The notes beneath the pieces are model-generated. The model did no database searches. It was not told where the DNA came from and saw nothing but the letters and a program-made list of their open reading frames with translations. DNA of 64,000 nucleotides from Pararhizobium gei (lineage in GTDB: Bacteria > Pseudomonadota > Alphaproteobacteria > Rhizobiales > Rhizobiaceae), in assembly GCF_029223885.1 (NCBI RefSeq), contig NZ_CP119409.1, positions 3,303,501-3,367,500 of the forward strand, given 5' to 3'. Positions within the stretch are counted from its first letter, which is position 1. Every line of letters begins with the position of its first letter. Of this stretch, positions 1-11,415 are shown piece by piece. The translations under genes were made by a program, and so were the position numbers.

Positions 1-451
1 TGCGTACCAGCGCCCGGCCCATGGCGACGCGCTGGCGCTGCCCGCCGGAAAGCTGGCTTGGCTTGCGGTGAAGCAGATGACCGATCTGCAACATTTCGGA
101 AACCTGCTTGATCGCCTTTTCCCGCTCTTCCTTCGGCACGCCGCGGATTTCCATGCCAAACGCGATGTTTCCGGCCACCGTCATGTTCGGATAGAGCGCA
201 TAGGACTGGAAGACCATGGCGATGTCGCGCTTGGAGGGATGCAGGCCCGCCACCGATTTGCCGTTGATCGAGATTTCGCCCGATGTGATCGGCTCAAGCC
301 CCGCAATGGTATTGAGCAATGTCGACTTGCCGCAGCCGGACGGTCCCACAAGCACGAGGAAGCCTCCTTCGTCGATCTCGAGATTGATGTCTTTCAGGAT
401 TTCCAGTGCGCCGTAGGACTTGCGAAGGTTTTTTATTTTCAAAAAGGACAT
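1..451 (-). CDS. Carbohydrate ABC importer ATP-binding subunit (partial)
   Basis: This is the N-terminal part (150 codons) of the ATPase of a CUT1-type sugar importer; the C-terminal half lies beyond the window edge. Walker [10 protein letters not shown] starts at residue 36, the Q-loop reads [12 protein letters not shown], and the signature LSGGQRQR lies near residue 134, so the visible part is intact. Walker B and any C-terminal regulatory (TOBE) domain cannot be seen. It starts 4 bp after the upstream permease gene and is the last visible gene of the minus-strand importer operon. UgpC/MsmK-type ATPases are the closest family; the sugar cannot be read from the sequence. Confidence 0.93.
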   Translation of the reverse strand, partial: MSFLKIKNLRKSYGALEILKDINLEIDEGGFLVLVGPSGCGKSTLLNTIAGLEPITSGEISINGKSVAGLHPSKRDIAMVFQSYALYPNMTVAGNIAFGMEIRGVPKEEREKAIKQVSEMLQIGHLLHRKPSQLSGGQRQRVAMGRALVR

Positions 452-455
452 GGCT

Positions 456-1337
456 TTACCCCTTTACGGCGCCGGACATCAGACCTCGGACGAAATAGCG
501 GCCGGAGACGATGTAGACGACAAGCGTTGGCAGGGCGGCGAGGATCGCGCCTGCGAAATGGACATTATATTCCTTTACCCCCGTGGAGGAGGAAACCAGA
601 TTGTTGAGCGCAACCGTCATCGGCACGGAGTCGGAGCCGGAGAACGACGCCCCGAACAGGAAGTCGTTCCAGATATTGGTGAACTGCCAGATGACCGAGA
701 CGACGATGATCGGGCCGGAGGACGGCAGGAGGATGCGTCGGAATATCTGGAAGAAGCTGGCGCCATCGATCTGTGCCGCCCGCACCAGTTCGGTCGGAAA
801 GGCTTCGTAGTAGTTGCGGAAGTAAAGCGTCGTGAAGCCCAGGCCATAGACGATGTGGACGAACACAAGGCCGGTCGTGGTGCCGGCAAGCCCGAAGATG
901 CCGAGCATGCGCGCCATGGGGATCAGGACGATCTGGAACGGGATGAAGCAGGACAGAAGCAGCATGCCGAAGAAGATGCCGGAGCCCGGAAAGCGCCATT
1001 TGGTCAGCACGTAACCATTGAGGGCGCCGATGATCGTCGAGATCGCAACGGCCGGAACGACCATCAGGATCGAGTTGATGAAGAAGGGCTTCAAACCCGT
1101 CGGCTGGACGCCGATCTGCGCCGTCGACCAGGCGGACCGCCACGGATCCAGTGTCCAGGTCTGTGGAATGTTGAGCATGCCGCCTTGCCGGATTTCATCC
1201 AGCGGCTTGAAGGAATTGACCAGCATGACGTAGAGCGGCAGAAGCGAATAGACCGCAAACAGGATGAGTACGGTATAGATCAGGGCGCGTGTCAGGCGTC
1301 CGCTGGAAATGGCATTGTCAGGGCTCTGGACGCTCAT
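456..1337 (-). CDS. Carbohydrate ABC importer permease (MalG type)
   Basis: This 293-residue inner-membrane permease has the normal length for the MalG/UgpE branch of CUT1 importers. An N-terminal membrane segment ([20 protein letters not shown]) is followed by a periplasmic stretch and five further hydrophobic segments. The cytoplasmic EAA coupling loop ([17 protein letters not shown]) lies around residues 190-210 and docks on the ATPase. The start overlaps the stop of the partner permease by 4 bp, so the two are translationally coupled, and the ATPase follows after 4 bp. It should form a heterodimer with the 297-residue permease. Substrate is unknown. Confidence 0.95.
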   Translation of the reverse strand: MSVQSPDNAISSGRLTRALIYTVLILFAVYSLLPLYVMLVNSFKPLDEIRQGGMLNIPQTWTLDPWRSAWSTAQIGVQPTGLKPFFINSILMVVPAVAISTIIGALNGYVLTKWRFPGSGIFFGMLLLSCFIPFQIVLIPMARMLGIFGLAGTTTGLVFVHIVYGLGFTTLYFRNYYEAFPTELVRAAQIDGASFFQIFRRILLPSSGPIIVVSVIWQFTNIWNDFLFGASFSGSDSVPMTVALNNLVSSSTGVKEYNVHFAGAILAALPTLVVYIVSGRYFVRGLMSGAVKG

Positions 1338-2227
1338 TGGCGCTTCTCCCCTTTGATTTCGGAGTAGAGGTAGGGGATGATGATCGAGAAGATCATCACC
1401 AGCATAATGATGGCCGAGGATGCGCCGATACCCATCGAGTTGCGGGTGAAGGTATAGGAGTACATGAAGGTCGCCGGCAGTTCGGTCGCCTGCCCCGGTC
1501 CGCCGCCGGTCAGGGCGACGACAAGGTCATAGGCCTTGATGGCGAGATGGGCGAGAACGACAAAGGCCGACAGGAAGACCGGGCGCATCAAGGGGATGAT
1601 GATGCGGCGATAGATGGTTGCCGACGAGGCCCCGTCGATCTGCGCCGCCTTGATGATTTCGTTGTCGACGCCGCGCAGGCCGGCGAGAAACATCGCCATG
1701 ATGAAGCCGGTGGACTGCCAGACGGCTGCGATCACGACGCAGTAGATGGCGTAGTTGCGGTCCTTGATCCAGTTGAAGGTAAAACTCTCCCAGCCCCAGA
1801 GATGCATGGTGTTTTCAAGCCCGATGCCGGGGTCGAGAAACCATTTCCAGGCCGTACCGGTGACGATGAAGGACAGCGCCATCGGATAGAGATAGATCGG
1901 CCGGAGCAGTCCCTCGGCGCGGATCTTCTGGTCGAGCAGGATGGCGAGCGCCAGACCGAGCACGGAGCAGATGACGATGTAGAGCGTCGCGAAGATCGCA
2001 AGATTGGAAATCGCACGCCACCAGTGTGGCAAGGCCCAGAGCTTGGAATAGTTGCTCAAACCCACAAAATTATAGGAGGGCAGCATCTTGCTGTCCGTCA
2101 CCGAAAGGTAGCCGGTATAGGCGATGAAGCCGTAGACGAAGACCAGAACAATGATGAAGCTTGGGGCAAGGACAAGTTTTGGAACAATATCCTGCAGCCG
2201 GCTGCGGCTATCCATCGTGAATACCAC
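1334..2227 (-). CDS. Carbohydrate ABC importer permease (MalF/UgpA type)
   Basis: This 297-residue permease pairs with the neighbouring MalG-type protein to form the channel of a CUT1 importer. It has a first membrane segment at about residues 15-40 (LAPSFIIVLVFVYGFIAYTG), several later ones, and the EAA loop [17 protein letters not shown] near residue 195. Length and topology match the short MalF class without the large periplasmic loop of E. coli MalF. It is separated from the upstream binding-protein gene by a 185-bp gap that carries two stem-loops, which probably lowers its expression relative to the binding protein. Confidence 0.95.
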   Translation of the reverse strand: MVFTMDSRSRLQDIVPKLVLAPSFIIVLVFVYGFIAYTGYLSVTDSKMLPSYNFVGLSNYSKLWALPHWWRAISNLAIFATLYIVICSVLGLALAILLDQKIRAEGLLRPIYLYPMALSFIVTGTAWKWFLDPGIGLENTMHLWGWESFTFNWIKDRNYAIYCVVIAAVWQSTGFIMAMFLAGLRGVDNEIIKAAQIDGASSATIYRRIIIPLMRPVFLSAFVVLAHLAIKAYDLVVALTGGGPGQATELPATFMYSYTFTRNSMGIGASSAIIMLVMIFSIIIPYLYSEIKGEKRQ

Positions 2228-2272
2228 CGTTGAGTGTGAATTGAGAAATGGCGAGACGACGCTTATAAAAGC

Positions 2273-2365
2273 CCCTCACCCCAGCCCTCTCCCCGCTTGC
2301 GGAGAGAGGTGACGATGGAGTTTGCGGCTAGTCCCTTCTCCCAATTGCTGGGAGAAGGGGCCGCC
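2273..2365. repeat. Two stem-loops between binding-protein and permease genes
   Basis: One hairpin has arms 2287-2296 and 2299-2308 (one mismatch). The second has perfect 11-bp arms CCCTTCTCCCA at 2333-2343 and its complement at 2349-2359 with a 5-nt loop. The CCCCTCACCCCAGCCCTCTC-like start resembles widespread palindromic intergenic elements of rhizobial genomes, but family membership is inferred, not tested. In the minus-strand mRNA they follow the binding-protein stop, a position where such structures usually stabilise the upstream message and attenuate downstream genes. Confidence 0.7.
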
Positions 2366-2412
2366 CTCCTAGGCGAAGAATGGCCGGATGAAGGGCGTTG
2401 TTCGCAGAACGA

Positions 2413-3669
2413 TCACTGCGCGGCGGCAACCGCTGCCGGCAGTTCCTTGACAGCCTCCTCAGCGGTGAGTTCACCGTTGAATTCGCGTGTCACGACGTCG
2501 TAGATCGCGTTCTTGACCGCCGCCGGGTTGGCATGGCCATGCGCCATGGACCCGAACAGCTTGCCGTTCTTGTCGGCATCCGCAAGATCGGCGATCGCCT
2601 TCTTGCCGCAGGCGTCGAAGGCTTCGTTCGATACGTCGGTACGGGCCGGGGCCGACCCCTTGACGACGTTGAAAGCCGACTGGAAGGTCGGGCTTTCGAT
2701 CGCGGCTGCCATCTGCATCTGCGCCGGCACCTTGTCATCGGCAACCTTGAACATTGCGAACTGGTCGGAATTGAAGGTCACGGAACCCTGCGTCTCGGGA
2801 TAACGCGCGCAGACGAAGTCGGTGCCGGGCACCTTCTTTGCCTTGACGAACTCCCCCTTGGCCCAATCGCCCATGAACTGCACGCCGGCCTTGCCTTCGA
2901 TCACCATGGCGGACGCAAGGTTCCAGTCACGGCCCGAGAAGTTGTCATCGACATAGGAACGCAGCTTGGTCATGCGTTCGAAAGCCGTCTTCATCTTGTC
3001 GCCGCCGAGAGCAGCAGGGTCGAGATCGATAAAGGCGCTCTTGTAGAAATCGGTGCCGAGCGAGAGAACGACCGCATCGAAGATCGTTGCATCTTGCCAG
3101 GGCTGTCCGCCATGCGCGACGGGAGTGAGCCCCTGCGCCTTGAAGTTGTCGAGCAGGGCAACGAGTTCGTCCCAGTTCTGCGGCTCCTTGCCGCCGGCCT
3201 TGTCGAGCGCTGCCTTGTTGATCCACATCCAGTTGGTGGAGTGGACGTTGACCGGAGCCGCGATCCAGTGACCATCATATTTGGAGAACTTCTGCAGAGC
3301 CGCCGGGATGACCTTGTCCCAGTTTTCCTTGGCAGCGATTTCGTCGAGATTGCCGAGCGCGCCTTCCTTGGCCCAGTCGAGAATGTCGAAGCCGAGCATC
3401 TGCACCGCCGTCGGTGCATTGCCCGAAGTAACGCGGGCGCGCAGAACCGTCATCGCCTCCGTGCCGCCGCCGCCGGCAACCGGCATGTCCGTCCAGGAAA
3501 TGCTCTTACCTTCCAGATCCTTCTTCAGAACGTCAAGTGCGGCCGCTTCGCCGCCGGACGTCCACCAATGCAGGACCTCCACGTTCTCGGCTGCCTGAAC
3601 AGCCGAAGCCCCAGCCATTCCGGCTATCATGATTGCCGCTACCGCCGTCGTCGTCAAAAACTTGCGCAT
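2413..3669 (-). CDS. Carbohydrate ABC importer substrate-binding protein
   Basis: This 418-residue periplasmic binding protein belongs to the extracellular solute-binding family 1 (UgpB/MalE-like) that feeds CUT1 importers. The chosen start at 3669 has a GGGAGGAA ribosome site and gives a clean Sec signal peptide ([20 protein letters not shown], cleavage after AVQA). A longer in-frame start at 3807 would bury that signal. The mature protein opens with a short strand ([12 protein letters not shown]), typical of the family. It lies 175 bp downstream of the aldehyde dehydrogenase gene and may have its own promoter; a palindrome sits at 3783-3798. The catabolic genes around it suggest an organic acid-like or modified sugar ligand, but this is inference. 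Confidence 0.94.
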   Translation of the reverse strand: MRKFLTTTAVAAIMIAGMAGASAVQAAENVEVLHWWTSGGEAAALDVLKKDLEGKSISWTDMPVAGGGGTEAMTVLRARVTSGNAPTAVQMLGFDILDWAKEGALGNLDEIAAKENWDKVIPAALQKFSKYDGHWIAAPVNVHSTNWMWINKAALDKAGGKEPQNWDELVALLDNFKAQGLTPVAHGGQPWQDATIFDAVVLSLGTDFYKSAFIDLDPAALGGDKMKTAFERMTKLRSYVDDNFSGRDWNLASAMVIEGKAGVQFMGDWAKGEFVKAKKVPGTDFVCARYPETQGSVTFNSDQFAMFKVADDKVPAQMQMAAAIESPTFQSAFNVVKGSAPARTDVSNEAFDACGKKAIADLADADKNGKLFGSMAHGHANPAAVKNAIYDVVTREFNGELTAEEAVKELPAAVAAAQ

Positions 3670-3782
3670 CGTATTCCTCCCGGTTGCAAGTCGAAAATAG
3701 CGGAGAACTCCTCCCCGCCGTGAATGCCGGCCGTGTTTTACACCACCGGAAATATGCAGCTCCTCTCCGCATGCCCAATTCA

Positions 3783-3798
3783 GATGCCAAATGGCATC
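3783..3798. promoter_or_regulatory. Palindrome upstream of the importer binding-protein gene
   Basis: A perfect 7+2+7 inverted repeat, GATGCCA-aa-TGGCATC, lies about 115 bp upstream of the binding-protein start. It differs from the LacI-type palindromes at 9864 and 10085, so it may be the site of a second regulator. No bound protein can be named from the sequence. Confidence 0.35.
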
Positions 3799-3844
3799 CT
3801 CCGTCAAGCAGGCGAAACGAAGAATTCAATCGTTTTAACGCCTC

Positions 3845-5377
3845 TTATTCGGCCGCTCTGGCTGAACCCGGCATCCACCAGCCGGTCCGGCCGCCGATAT
3901 GCATGTTGAGCGTTTTCGTCTCCGTATAGTCTTCCACCGCATGCCGTCCGAGTTCCCGGCCAAGCCCCGACTGGCGGTAGCCGCCGAAGGGCAGTTCGGA
4001 TGCGCCGTCCATGAAGGTGTTCATCCAGACCGTGCCGGCCCGCACCTTGCGGCCGATCGTCAGGCAAGTGTCGAAATCGCGGCTCCAGACGCCGGCGGAA
4101 AGCCCATAGTCGATGGAATTGGCGATGCGGATTGCTTCATTCATCGTCTCGAAGGTCAGGACCGAGAGCACCGGACCGAAGACCTCTTCGCGCGCCACCG
4201 CCATGTCAGGCGTCACAGCCGACAAAATGGTCGGCGACATGAACTGGCCGGAGCCGAGGTCGAGCGCCGATCCGCCATGCGAAACGGTCGCCCCGTTCTT
4301 GGAAGCGGCAGAGACATAACCGACGATCTTTTCGAGATGCTGCGGCGTGATGATCGCCCCGACCTGGGTTTCCGGATCGAGCGGGTCGCCGACCTTGACC
4401 TTCGCTGACATCGCCGCAATCTTCGCGATCACATCCTGGGCGATATCCTTGTGGACGATCAGCCGCGAGCCGGCATTGCAGCATTCGCCAGCATTGAAGT
4501 ACGCGCCGAACACGGCGGCATCGATGAAATCGTCAAGATTGGCATCGGGAAAGACGATTTGCGGATTCTTGCCACCAAGCTCCAGGGACACCTTCTTCAG
4601 CGTCTGGGCCGCATTGCTCATCGTCAGCTTGCCGATAGCGGTCGAGCCGGTGAACGAGACCATATCGACATGCGGATGGGTGGTCATGATGGCGCCGGCG
4701 TCCGGGCCTGTACCGGTGATGATATTGACGACGCCGGCGGGAACGCCGGCCGCTTCGAGGATTTCGCCCAGCACCAGCGTCGAGCCGGAGGTGAGTTCGG
4801 ACGGCTTCACCACCGTCGTGCAGCCGGCGGCGAGCGCAAAGGGCAGTTTCTGACTGACGATCAGGAAGGGGAAGTTCCACGGCGTGATGATCGAGACAAC
4901 GCCGATCGCTTCGCGCAGGACGACGCCCAACGTGCCATCACCCAGCGTATTGTAGCTTTCGCCATGCAGGTCGCGGGCAAGCGCTGCGGCATAGCGCCAG
5001 ATGTCGGCAGCTCCGCCGAGTTCGGCTTTCGCCTGGCTGATCGGCTTGCCGCTCTCGATGCAGTCGAGATAGGCAAGCTCATCGGCGCGCGCCGCGATCA
5101 TGTCAGCCGCCTTGAGCAGCACCAGCGAACGCTCCGACGCCGTCATGCGCGGCCAGGGACCGTCGTCAAAGGCTTTGCGGGCAGCAGCAATGGCGCGTTC
5201 GGCATCGGCCTGTTTCGCGGCAGGATAGCGGCTGACGGTGACGCCGTGACCGGGCGCCACCCGCTCCAGCGTCGCGCTATCCGCCGCATCGACCCATTGG
5301 CCGTCGATCAGCATCTTGAAATCGCGAACCGCGAGATCGCCGAGCGCCTTGGGCTTCACCAGAACCGTCATTACCAT
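3845..5377 (-). CDS. NAD(P)-dependent aldehyde dehydrogenase
   Basis: This 510-residue soluble enzyme of the ALDH superfamily oxidises an aldehyde to an acid. Visible landmarks are the N-terminal ITPWNFPF motif (cofactor domain), the TGST glycine motif, the general base in LELGGKNPQ, and the nucleophile in NAGECCNAGSR near residue 300. A conserved EVFGPVLSV segment follows. The length is normal. The start overlaps the stop of the enoyl-CoA hydratase gene (the start region reads ATGGTAATG, so a second start three codons in is possible), giving tight coupling. In this operon it probably handles an intermediate of the sugar/acyl-CoA route. Substrate specificity is not readable. Confidence 0.93.
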   Translation of the reverse strand: MVMTVLVKPKALGDLAVRDFKMLIDGQWVDAADSATLERVAPGHGVTVSRYPAAKQADAERAIAAARKAFDDGPWPRMTASERSLVLLKAADMIAARADELAYLDCIESGKPISQAKAELGGAADIWRYAAALARDLHGESYNTLGDGTLGVVLREAIGVVSIITPWNFPFLIVSQKLPFALAAGCTTVVKPSELTSGSTLVLGEILEAAGVPAGVVNIITGTGPDAGAIMTTHPHVDMVSFTGSTAIGKLTMSNAAQTLKKVSLELGGKNPQIVFPDANLDDFIDAAVFGAYFNAGECCNAGSRLIVHKDIAQDVIAKIAAMSAKVKVGDPLDPETQVGAIITPQHLEKIVGYVSAASKNGATVSHGGSALDLGSGQFMSPTILSAVTPDMAVAREEVFGPVLSVLTFETMNEAIRIANSIDYGLSAGVWSRDFDTCLTIGRKVRAGTVWMNTFMDGASELPFGGYRQSGLGRELGRHAVEDYTETKTLNMHIGGRTGWWMPGSARAAE

Positions 5378-6150
5378 TCTCCCTTGAATTGCGCGGGACG
5401 TTTTCCGGCAAAAGCCGCAACGCCCTCTTTCATGTCACCGGTCTTGGCAGCCAGGATCGAACCCAGCGCCTCGACGGCCGTGCCATTGTCCTCGCCATTG
5501 GCCGACGCGATCATCAGCTTGCAGATCTCCAGCGACGCCGGCCCGCGCTGCGCTATCCGCCCGGCATAGGCCTTTGCGGCGGACAGGACAGTGCCCGTCT
5601 CCGCCACCGCATCGACCAATCCCAGCGCCCTCGCCTCCTCGGCCGAAAACATCTCGCCGCCGAGCACCATCCGCCGTACGACCTGCGCGCCGAAACGCTT
5701 GACGAGACGTTGCGTGCCCGACCAGCCCGGCACCATGCCGAGGCTCGTTTCCGGCAGGCCAATCTTCGCCTGGACTTCGGCAATCCGGATATCCGCCGCC
5801 GCCGCCAGTTCCAGCCCGCCGCCGAGCGTATGGCCGTTGATGGCCGCAATGAGCGGCATGCGCAGCGTTGCCAGCCGCTCGAACACGCGGTGACCGAAGC
5901 GCACCCATTGATGGCCGAAATCATTGGGGCTCATCGCGCCCCAGGCCTTGATGTCGCCGCCGGCGCAAAAGGCCTTGCCCTCGCCGGTCAGGATCGCGAC
6001 CCGCACGCTGGCATCGGCCTCGATCGTATCGCAGGCAGAGCCAAGCGCCTTCAGCATGTCGATGTCGAAAGCGTTCAGCTTCTCCGGCCGCGCGATCGTC
6101 AGCGTTGCGATCGCATTGTCGATCTCGATCCGGATGCGGTCATCAGACAT
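5371..6150 (-). CDS. Enoyl-CoA hydratase/isomerase family protein
   Basis: This 259-residue crotonase-fold enzyme carries both oxyanion-hole segments (AFCAGGDIKA and GHTLGGGLELA) and the two acidic positions used by true hydratases (Glu in GGGLELA and Glu in LPETSLG), so hydratase chemistry is plausible. The length fits the family. It overlaps the CoA-transferase gene by 8 bp and the aldehyde dehydrogenase gene by 7 bp. Its place next to a CoA-transferase implies that a free acid is activated to a CoA thioester and then hydrated or isomerised. No thiolase or hydroxyacyl-CoA dehydrogenase is present nearby, so a full beta-oxidation route is not encoded here. Confidence 0.92.
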   Translation of the reverse strand: MSDDRIRIEIDNAIATLTIARPEKLNAFDIDMLKALGSACDTIEADASVRVAILTGEGKAFCAGGDIKAWGAMSPNDFGHQWVRFGHRVFERLATLRMPLIAAINGHTLGGGLELAAAADIRIAEVQAKIGLPETSLGMVPGWSGTQRLVKRFGAQVVRRMVLGGEMFSAEEARALGLVDAVAETGTVLSAAKAYAGRIAQRGPASLEICKLMIASANGEDNGTAVEALGSILAAKTGDMKEGVAAFAGKRPAQFKGEW

Positions 6151-7756
6151 GAGCGCCTCCTGCGAGGCTGCGCGCGGGCTTTTGCGGCAAGGTCAGTCCA
6201 ATCGGCGCATCGTGGAACAGCGCCGCATCCATCACCTTCAGATCTTCGGAGACGATCAGCGGGAATTCCGACTGGTCGAGAATATGCGCCTGCAGATCGA
6301 CGCCGGGAGCGATCTCCGTCAGCACGATGCCATCCGGCGTCAGCTTCATTACGCAACGCTCGGTGACATAGGTGATGTCCTGTCCCTGTTCGACCGCGCG
6401 GCGGCCGGAGAAGGTGACATGCTCGACCTCGTTGACCAGCTTCTTCAGCTTGCCCTCTTTCTCTATCACCAGCCTGCTGTCGGCCATCGAAAGTTTCGCC
6501 CCTGCATTAAACATGCCGGAAAACACGATCTTTTTTGCCCGCGCGGTAATGTCGACGAAGCCGCCCGCCCCTGCGGTCACATGCGGACGGAAGGAGAGTT
6601 TCGAGACGTTGACCGAACCGGACCTGTCGATCTCCAGGAAGGACAGGAGAGACGCGTCGAAGCCGGCGCCTTGAAAATAGGTGAACTGGTAGGGCGACGG
6701 CATGAAGGCATCGGCGTTCGAAGCGCAACCGAAGGCGAAATCCAAGAGCGGCACGCCACCGACGGCCCCCTGTTCGATCACCCAGGTTACCGAACCGTGC
6801 AGGCCTTCTTCCAGAAGGATCCGCGGCACATTGGCCGAGATGCCGAAGCCGAGATTGACGCAGGAGCCGCCCTCGAGTTCCTGGGCGACGCGCCGCGCGA
6901 TCACCTTCTGGATGTTGAATTCCGGCACCCGGAAGCTGTCGAGCGGCCGGAAGATTTCGCCTGATATGGCCGGATCATAATCCGTCAGCGTCGTCTGCTT
7001 CTGGTCGGGATCGACAATCACATAGTCCACCAGCATGCCGGGCACGCGCACGTCATGCGGCTTCAACGAGCCTGACTTGGTGATGCGCTTGACCTGTGCA
7101 ATGACGATGCCGCCATTGTTGCGGGCCGCGAGCGCCTGATCGAGGCCACCGAGATAAGCCCCTTCGTGTTCATAGGTCAGGTTGCCGCGCTCATCGGCCG
7201 TGGTTGCGCGGATGATCGCCACTTGCGGGACGATGGCCTTGAAATACAGCCAGTCCTCGCCTTCGAACTCGATCTTCTTGACCACCGGCATAGCAGCGGC
7301 CGAAGCATTCATCGCGCAGCCCTGCCGCGCCGGATCGACGAAGGTGTCGAGGCCGATCTTTGTGAGAACGCCCGGACGCTTGGCCGCGGCTTCGCGGTGC
7401 ATGTCGAACAGCACGCCGGAGGGAATATTGTAGGCCGCAACCTCGTCATTTCCGATCATCTGCCAGATCAGCGGCGGTTCGGATGTCGAGGGGCCGGAAG
7501 GATAGGAGCCGCCGATGATTGTCTTCAGCAGTCCCTTCCTGGCGATATGGTCGATCCCCTTGATGCCGCTCATGTCGCCCGCGGCGATCGGATGCAGCGT
7601 CGTCAGGTCGCGCGGATGGCCGGTTTCCTCGAAACGCGCGCCGATCGCTTTCAGCATCAGGTCCGGGCAGCCGAGACCGCTCGAGGAGGAGACGGAAACG
7701 ACCGCTCCGTCCGGGATCAGGGAGGCTGCTTCAGCCGGGGTGATATGCTTGCTCAT
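6143..7756 (-). CDS. Acyl-CoA:acetate/3-ketoacid CoA-transferase (fused alpha-beta)
   Basis: This 537-residue protein fuses the alpha and beta halves of a family I CoA-transferase, like YdiF or propionate CoA-transferase. The N-terminal half opens with the GAVVSVSSSSGLGCP region. The C-terminal half has the GFGISANVP segment, and the catalytic glutamate is expected in the IEQGAVGG motif. The reaction moves CoA between an acyl-CoA donor and a carboxylic acid through an enzyme-CoA thioester. It sits 10 bp after the oxidoreductase gene and overlaps the hydratase gene, so it is an obligate part of this operon and should activate an acid made in the pathway. Confidence 0.93.
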   Translation of the reverse strand: MSKHITPAEAASLIPDGAVVSVSSSSGLGCPDLMLKAIGARFEETGHPRDLTTLHPIAAGDMSGIKGIDHIARKGLLKTIIGGSYPSGPSTSEPPLIWQMIGNDEVAAYNIPSGVLFDMHREAAAKRPGVLTKIGLDTFVDPARQGCAMNASAAAMPVVKKIEFEGEDWLYFKAIVPQVAIIRATTADERGNLTYEHEGAYLGGLDQALAARNNGGIVIAQVKRITKSGSLKPHDVRVPGMLVDYVIVDPDQKQTTLTDYDPAISGEIFRPLDSFRVPEFNIQKVIARRVAQELEGGSCVNLGFGISANVPRILLEEGLHGSVTWVIEQGAVGGVPLLDFAFGCASNADAFMPSPYQFTYFQGAGFDASLLSFLEIDRSGSVNVSKLSFRPHVTAGAGGFVDITARAKKIVFSGMFNAGAKLSMADSRLVIEKEGKLKKLVNEVEHVTFSGRRAVEQGQDITYVTERCVMKLTPDGIVLTEIAPGVDLQAHILDQSEFPLIVSEDLKVMDAALFHDAPIGLTLPQKPARSLAGGAHV

Positions 7757-7766
7757 GCGTGTTGTC

Positions 7767-9814
<2,048 letters not shown>

Positions 9815-9863
9815 GCCGTCCTCCCTGCAAAGCCCTTGCGGCTCTGTTATAGATCTTAAATAA

Positions 9864-9877
9864 TTGGATCGTTCCAA
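9864..9877. promoter_or_regulatory. Putative LacI-family operator O1
   Basis: TTGGATCGTTCCAA is a 14-bp near-palindrome with the central CG typical of LacI-family operators (one mismatched pair flanking the centre). It sits 50 bp upstream of the regulator gene. A near-identical inverted copy occurs at 10085-10098. Confidence 0.75.
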
Positions 9878-10084
9878 ATTTGTCAAGCGAGGCAATCAAA
9901 AAAATGCTTCCGCACCGCATCCCGCCTCCGATCATTCACAGCAGTAGGGGTAAAACTAAGATTTCTAGGCTAATTTAGTGATTTTAGCCAGCAGTTGCTC
10001 CAAAATTTACCCAAACCAGCAATGCACCGACAGGACTACTGGAACTCGCCCAGGATCAGGATGGTCGCATTTTCTGCTTGAAAT

Positions 10085-10098
10085 TTGGAACGATCTAA
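10085..10098. promoter_or_regulatory. Putative LacI-family operator O2
   Basis: TTGGAACGATCTAA is the reverse-orientation copy of the 9864 palindrome (13 of 14 positions identical to its reverse complement), with the match extending into flanking AAA on the left. It lies about 35 bp before the DUF993 start, the position of a promoter or just downstream of one. Confidence 0.75.
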
Positions 10099-10132
10099 AT
10101 TATCTGACGTCTGTCATTGCGAGGAGGACCCC

Positions 10133-11296
10133 ATGACAATTACCCTGCCGCTTCCGCGCGCCGATGGAAGTGTTGAGCCCTACCGTCTGACAGGCTCTCC
10201 GATCGCCCGCCCGTCAGCCACTCCCCGCTTCAATCGCATTGCCTACGCGGCGGCGCATGTCGTGTCGGACCCGTTGCGCGACGTGACGCCGTGGGGCCAG
10301 CCAGCGATCGACTGGGACACGACACTCGCCTTTCGCCACCATCTCTGGAGCCTGGGGTTCAGGATTGCCGAAGCGATGGATACGGCGCAGCGCGGCATGG
10401 GGGTCGATTGGGCCGGCGCGCAGGAGTTGATCCGCCGCTCGCTGGTGGAAGCGCGCACCGTTGCAGGCGCCGACCTCGCCTGCGGCGCCGGCACGGACCA
10501 TCTTGCACCGGCAGATGCAAAATCGCTTGATGACGTCATCAAAGCCTATGAGACCCAGATCGGCTACGTCGAAAAATGCGGCGGCCGCGCGATCATGATG
10601 GCCAGCCGGGCACTCGCACGGATCGCTACATCGCCGGACGATTATCGCCATGTCTATGGCCATATCCTGCGCCAGACCAGGGACAAGGTGGTGCTGCACT
10701 GGCTGGGCGATATGTTCGACCCACAACTCAAGAGCTATTGGGGGTCCGAAGATTTCGAAACTGCGCTCGCGACGGTGCTGTCGATTATCGAGGACAACAG
10801 GTCGAAGGTCGAAGGCATCAAGATCTCGCTGCTCGACAATGCTTGCGAGGTCGCGCTGCGCAACCGCCTGACCGACGGCGTGCTTTGCTTCACCGGCGAC
10901 GACTTCAACTATGCCGAACTGATCGAAGGCGACGGCAAAAAATACAGCCACGCTTTGCTCGGCATTTTCGATGCCGTGGCGCCGTCCGCCTCAAAGGCGC
11001 TGGCCTCACTGGCGACCGGCGACATCGACACCTTCCGCAGCGTGATAGAGCCGACAGTCCCGCTGTCGCGAAAGATATTCGAGGCACCGACGCAATATTA
11101 CAAGGCCGGCGTGGTCTTTCTCGCCTGGCTGAACGGCCACCAGAAACACTTCACCATGCCCGCCGGCATGCAGTCGGCTCGCGGCATGGTGCATTATGCC
11201 GATATATTCCGGCTCGCCGACCAGGCGAATGTGCTGGATCGTCCGGACCTCGCTGTGGAACGAATGAAGGCGTTCCTCGTCACCCAGGGATTTTGA
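10133..11296 (+). CDS. DUF993 family protein (dihydrodipicolinate synthase-like)
   Basis: This 387-residue protein matches the DUF993 family, which is annotated as related to class I aldolases of the dihydrodipicolinate synthase type; its reaction is not established. It starts at the ATG at 10133 behind a strong GAGGAGG site. Visible segments include WDTTLAFRHHLWSLG, a GVDWAGAQELIRRS stretch, and VEGIKISLLDN, where the lysine could be the Schiff-base residue of an aldolase barrel (inference). It is transcribed divergently from the LacI-led operon and shares the operator pair, so it should act in the same pathway, plausibly as the C-C cleaving step. Confidence 0.85.
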   Translation: MTITLPLPRADGSVEPYRLTGSPIARPSATPRFNRIAYAAAHVVSDPLRDVTPWGQPAIDWDTTLAFRHHLWSLGFRIAEAMDTAQRGMGVDWAGAQELIRRSLVEARTVAGADLACGAGTDHLAPADAKSLDDVIKAYETQIGYVEKCGGRAIMMASRALARIATSPDDYRHVYGHILRQTRDKVVLHWLGDMFDPQLKSYWGSEDFETALATVLSIIEDNRSKVEGIKISLLDNACEVALRNRLTDGVLCFTGDDFNYAELIEGDGKKYSHALLGIFDAVAPSASKALASLATGDIDTFRSVIEPTVPLSRKIFEAPTQYYKAGVVFLAWLNGHQKHFTMPAGMQSARGMVHYADIFRLADQANVLDRPDLAVERMKAFLVTQGF

Positions 11297-11415
11297 GACC
11301 AGGCGACCGGCGCTCGACCAAGGCTGCAAACGGCGTTCCAACTCCAAGAAAATCCTTCATTTCCGCATCGAACTCGTATTGAAGAGGGCAGCACACCGAA
11401 GGAGCGACTGAGGGC

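Noticed and set aside
2398..3723. 441-codon plus-strand frame over the sugar binding-protein gene
   Set aside because: Antisense shadow; the minus strand has a ribosome site, signal peptide and binding-protein fold.
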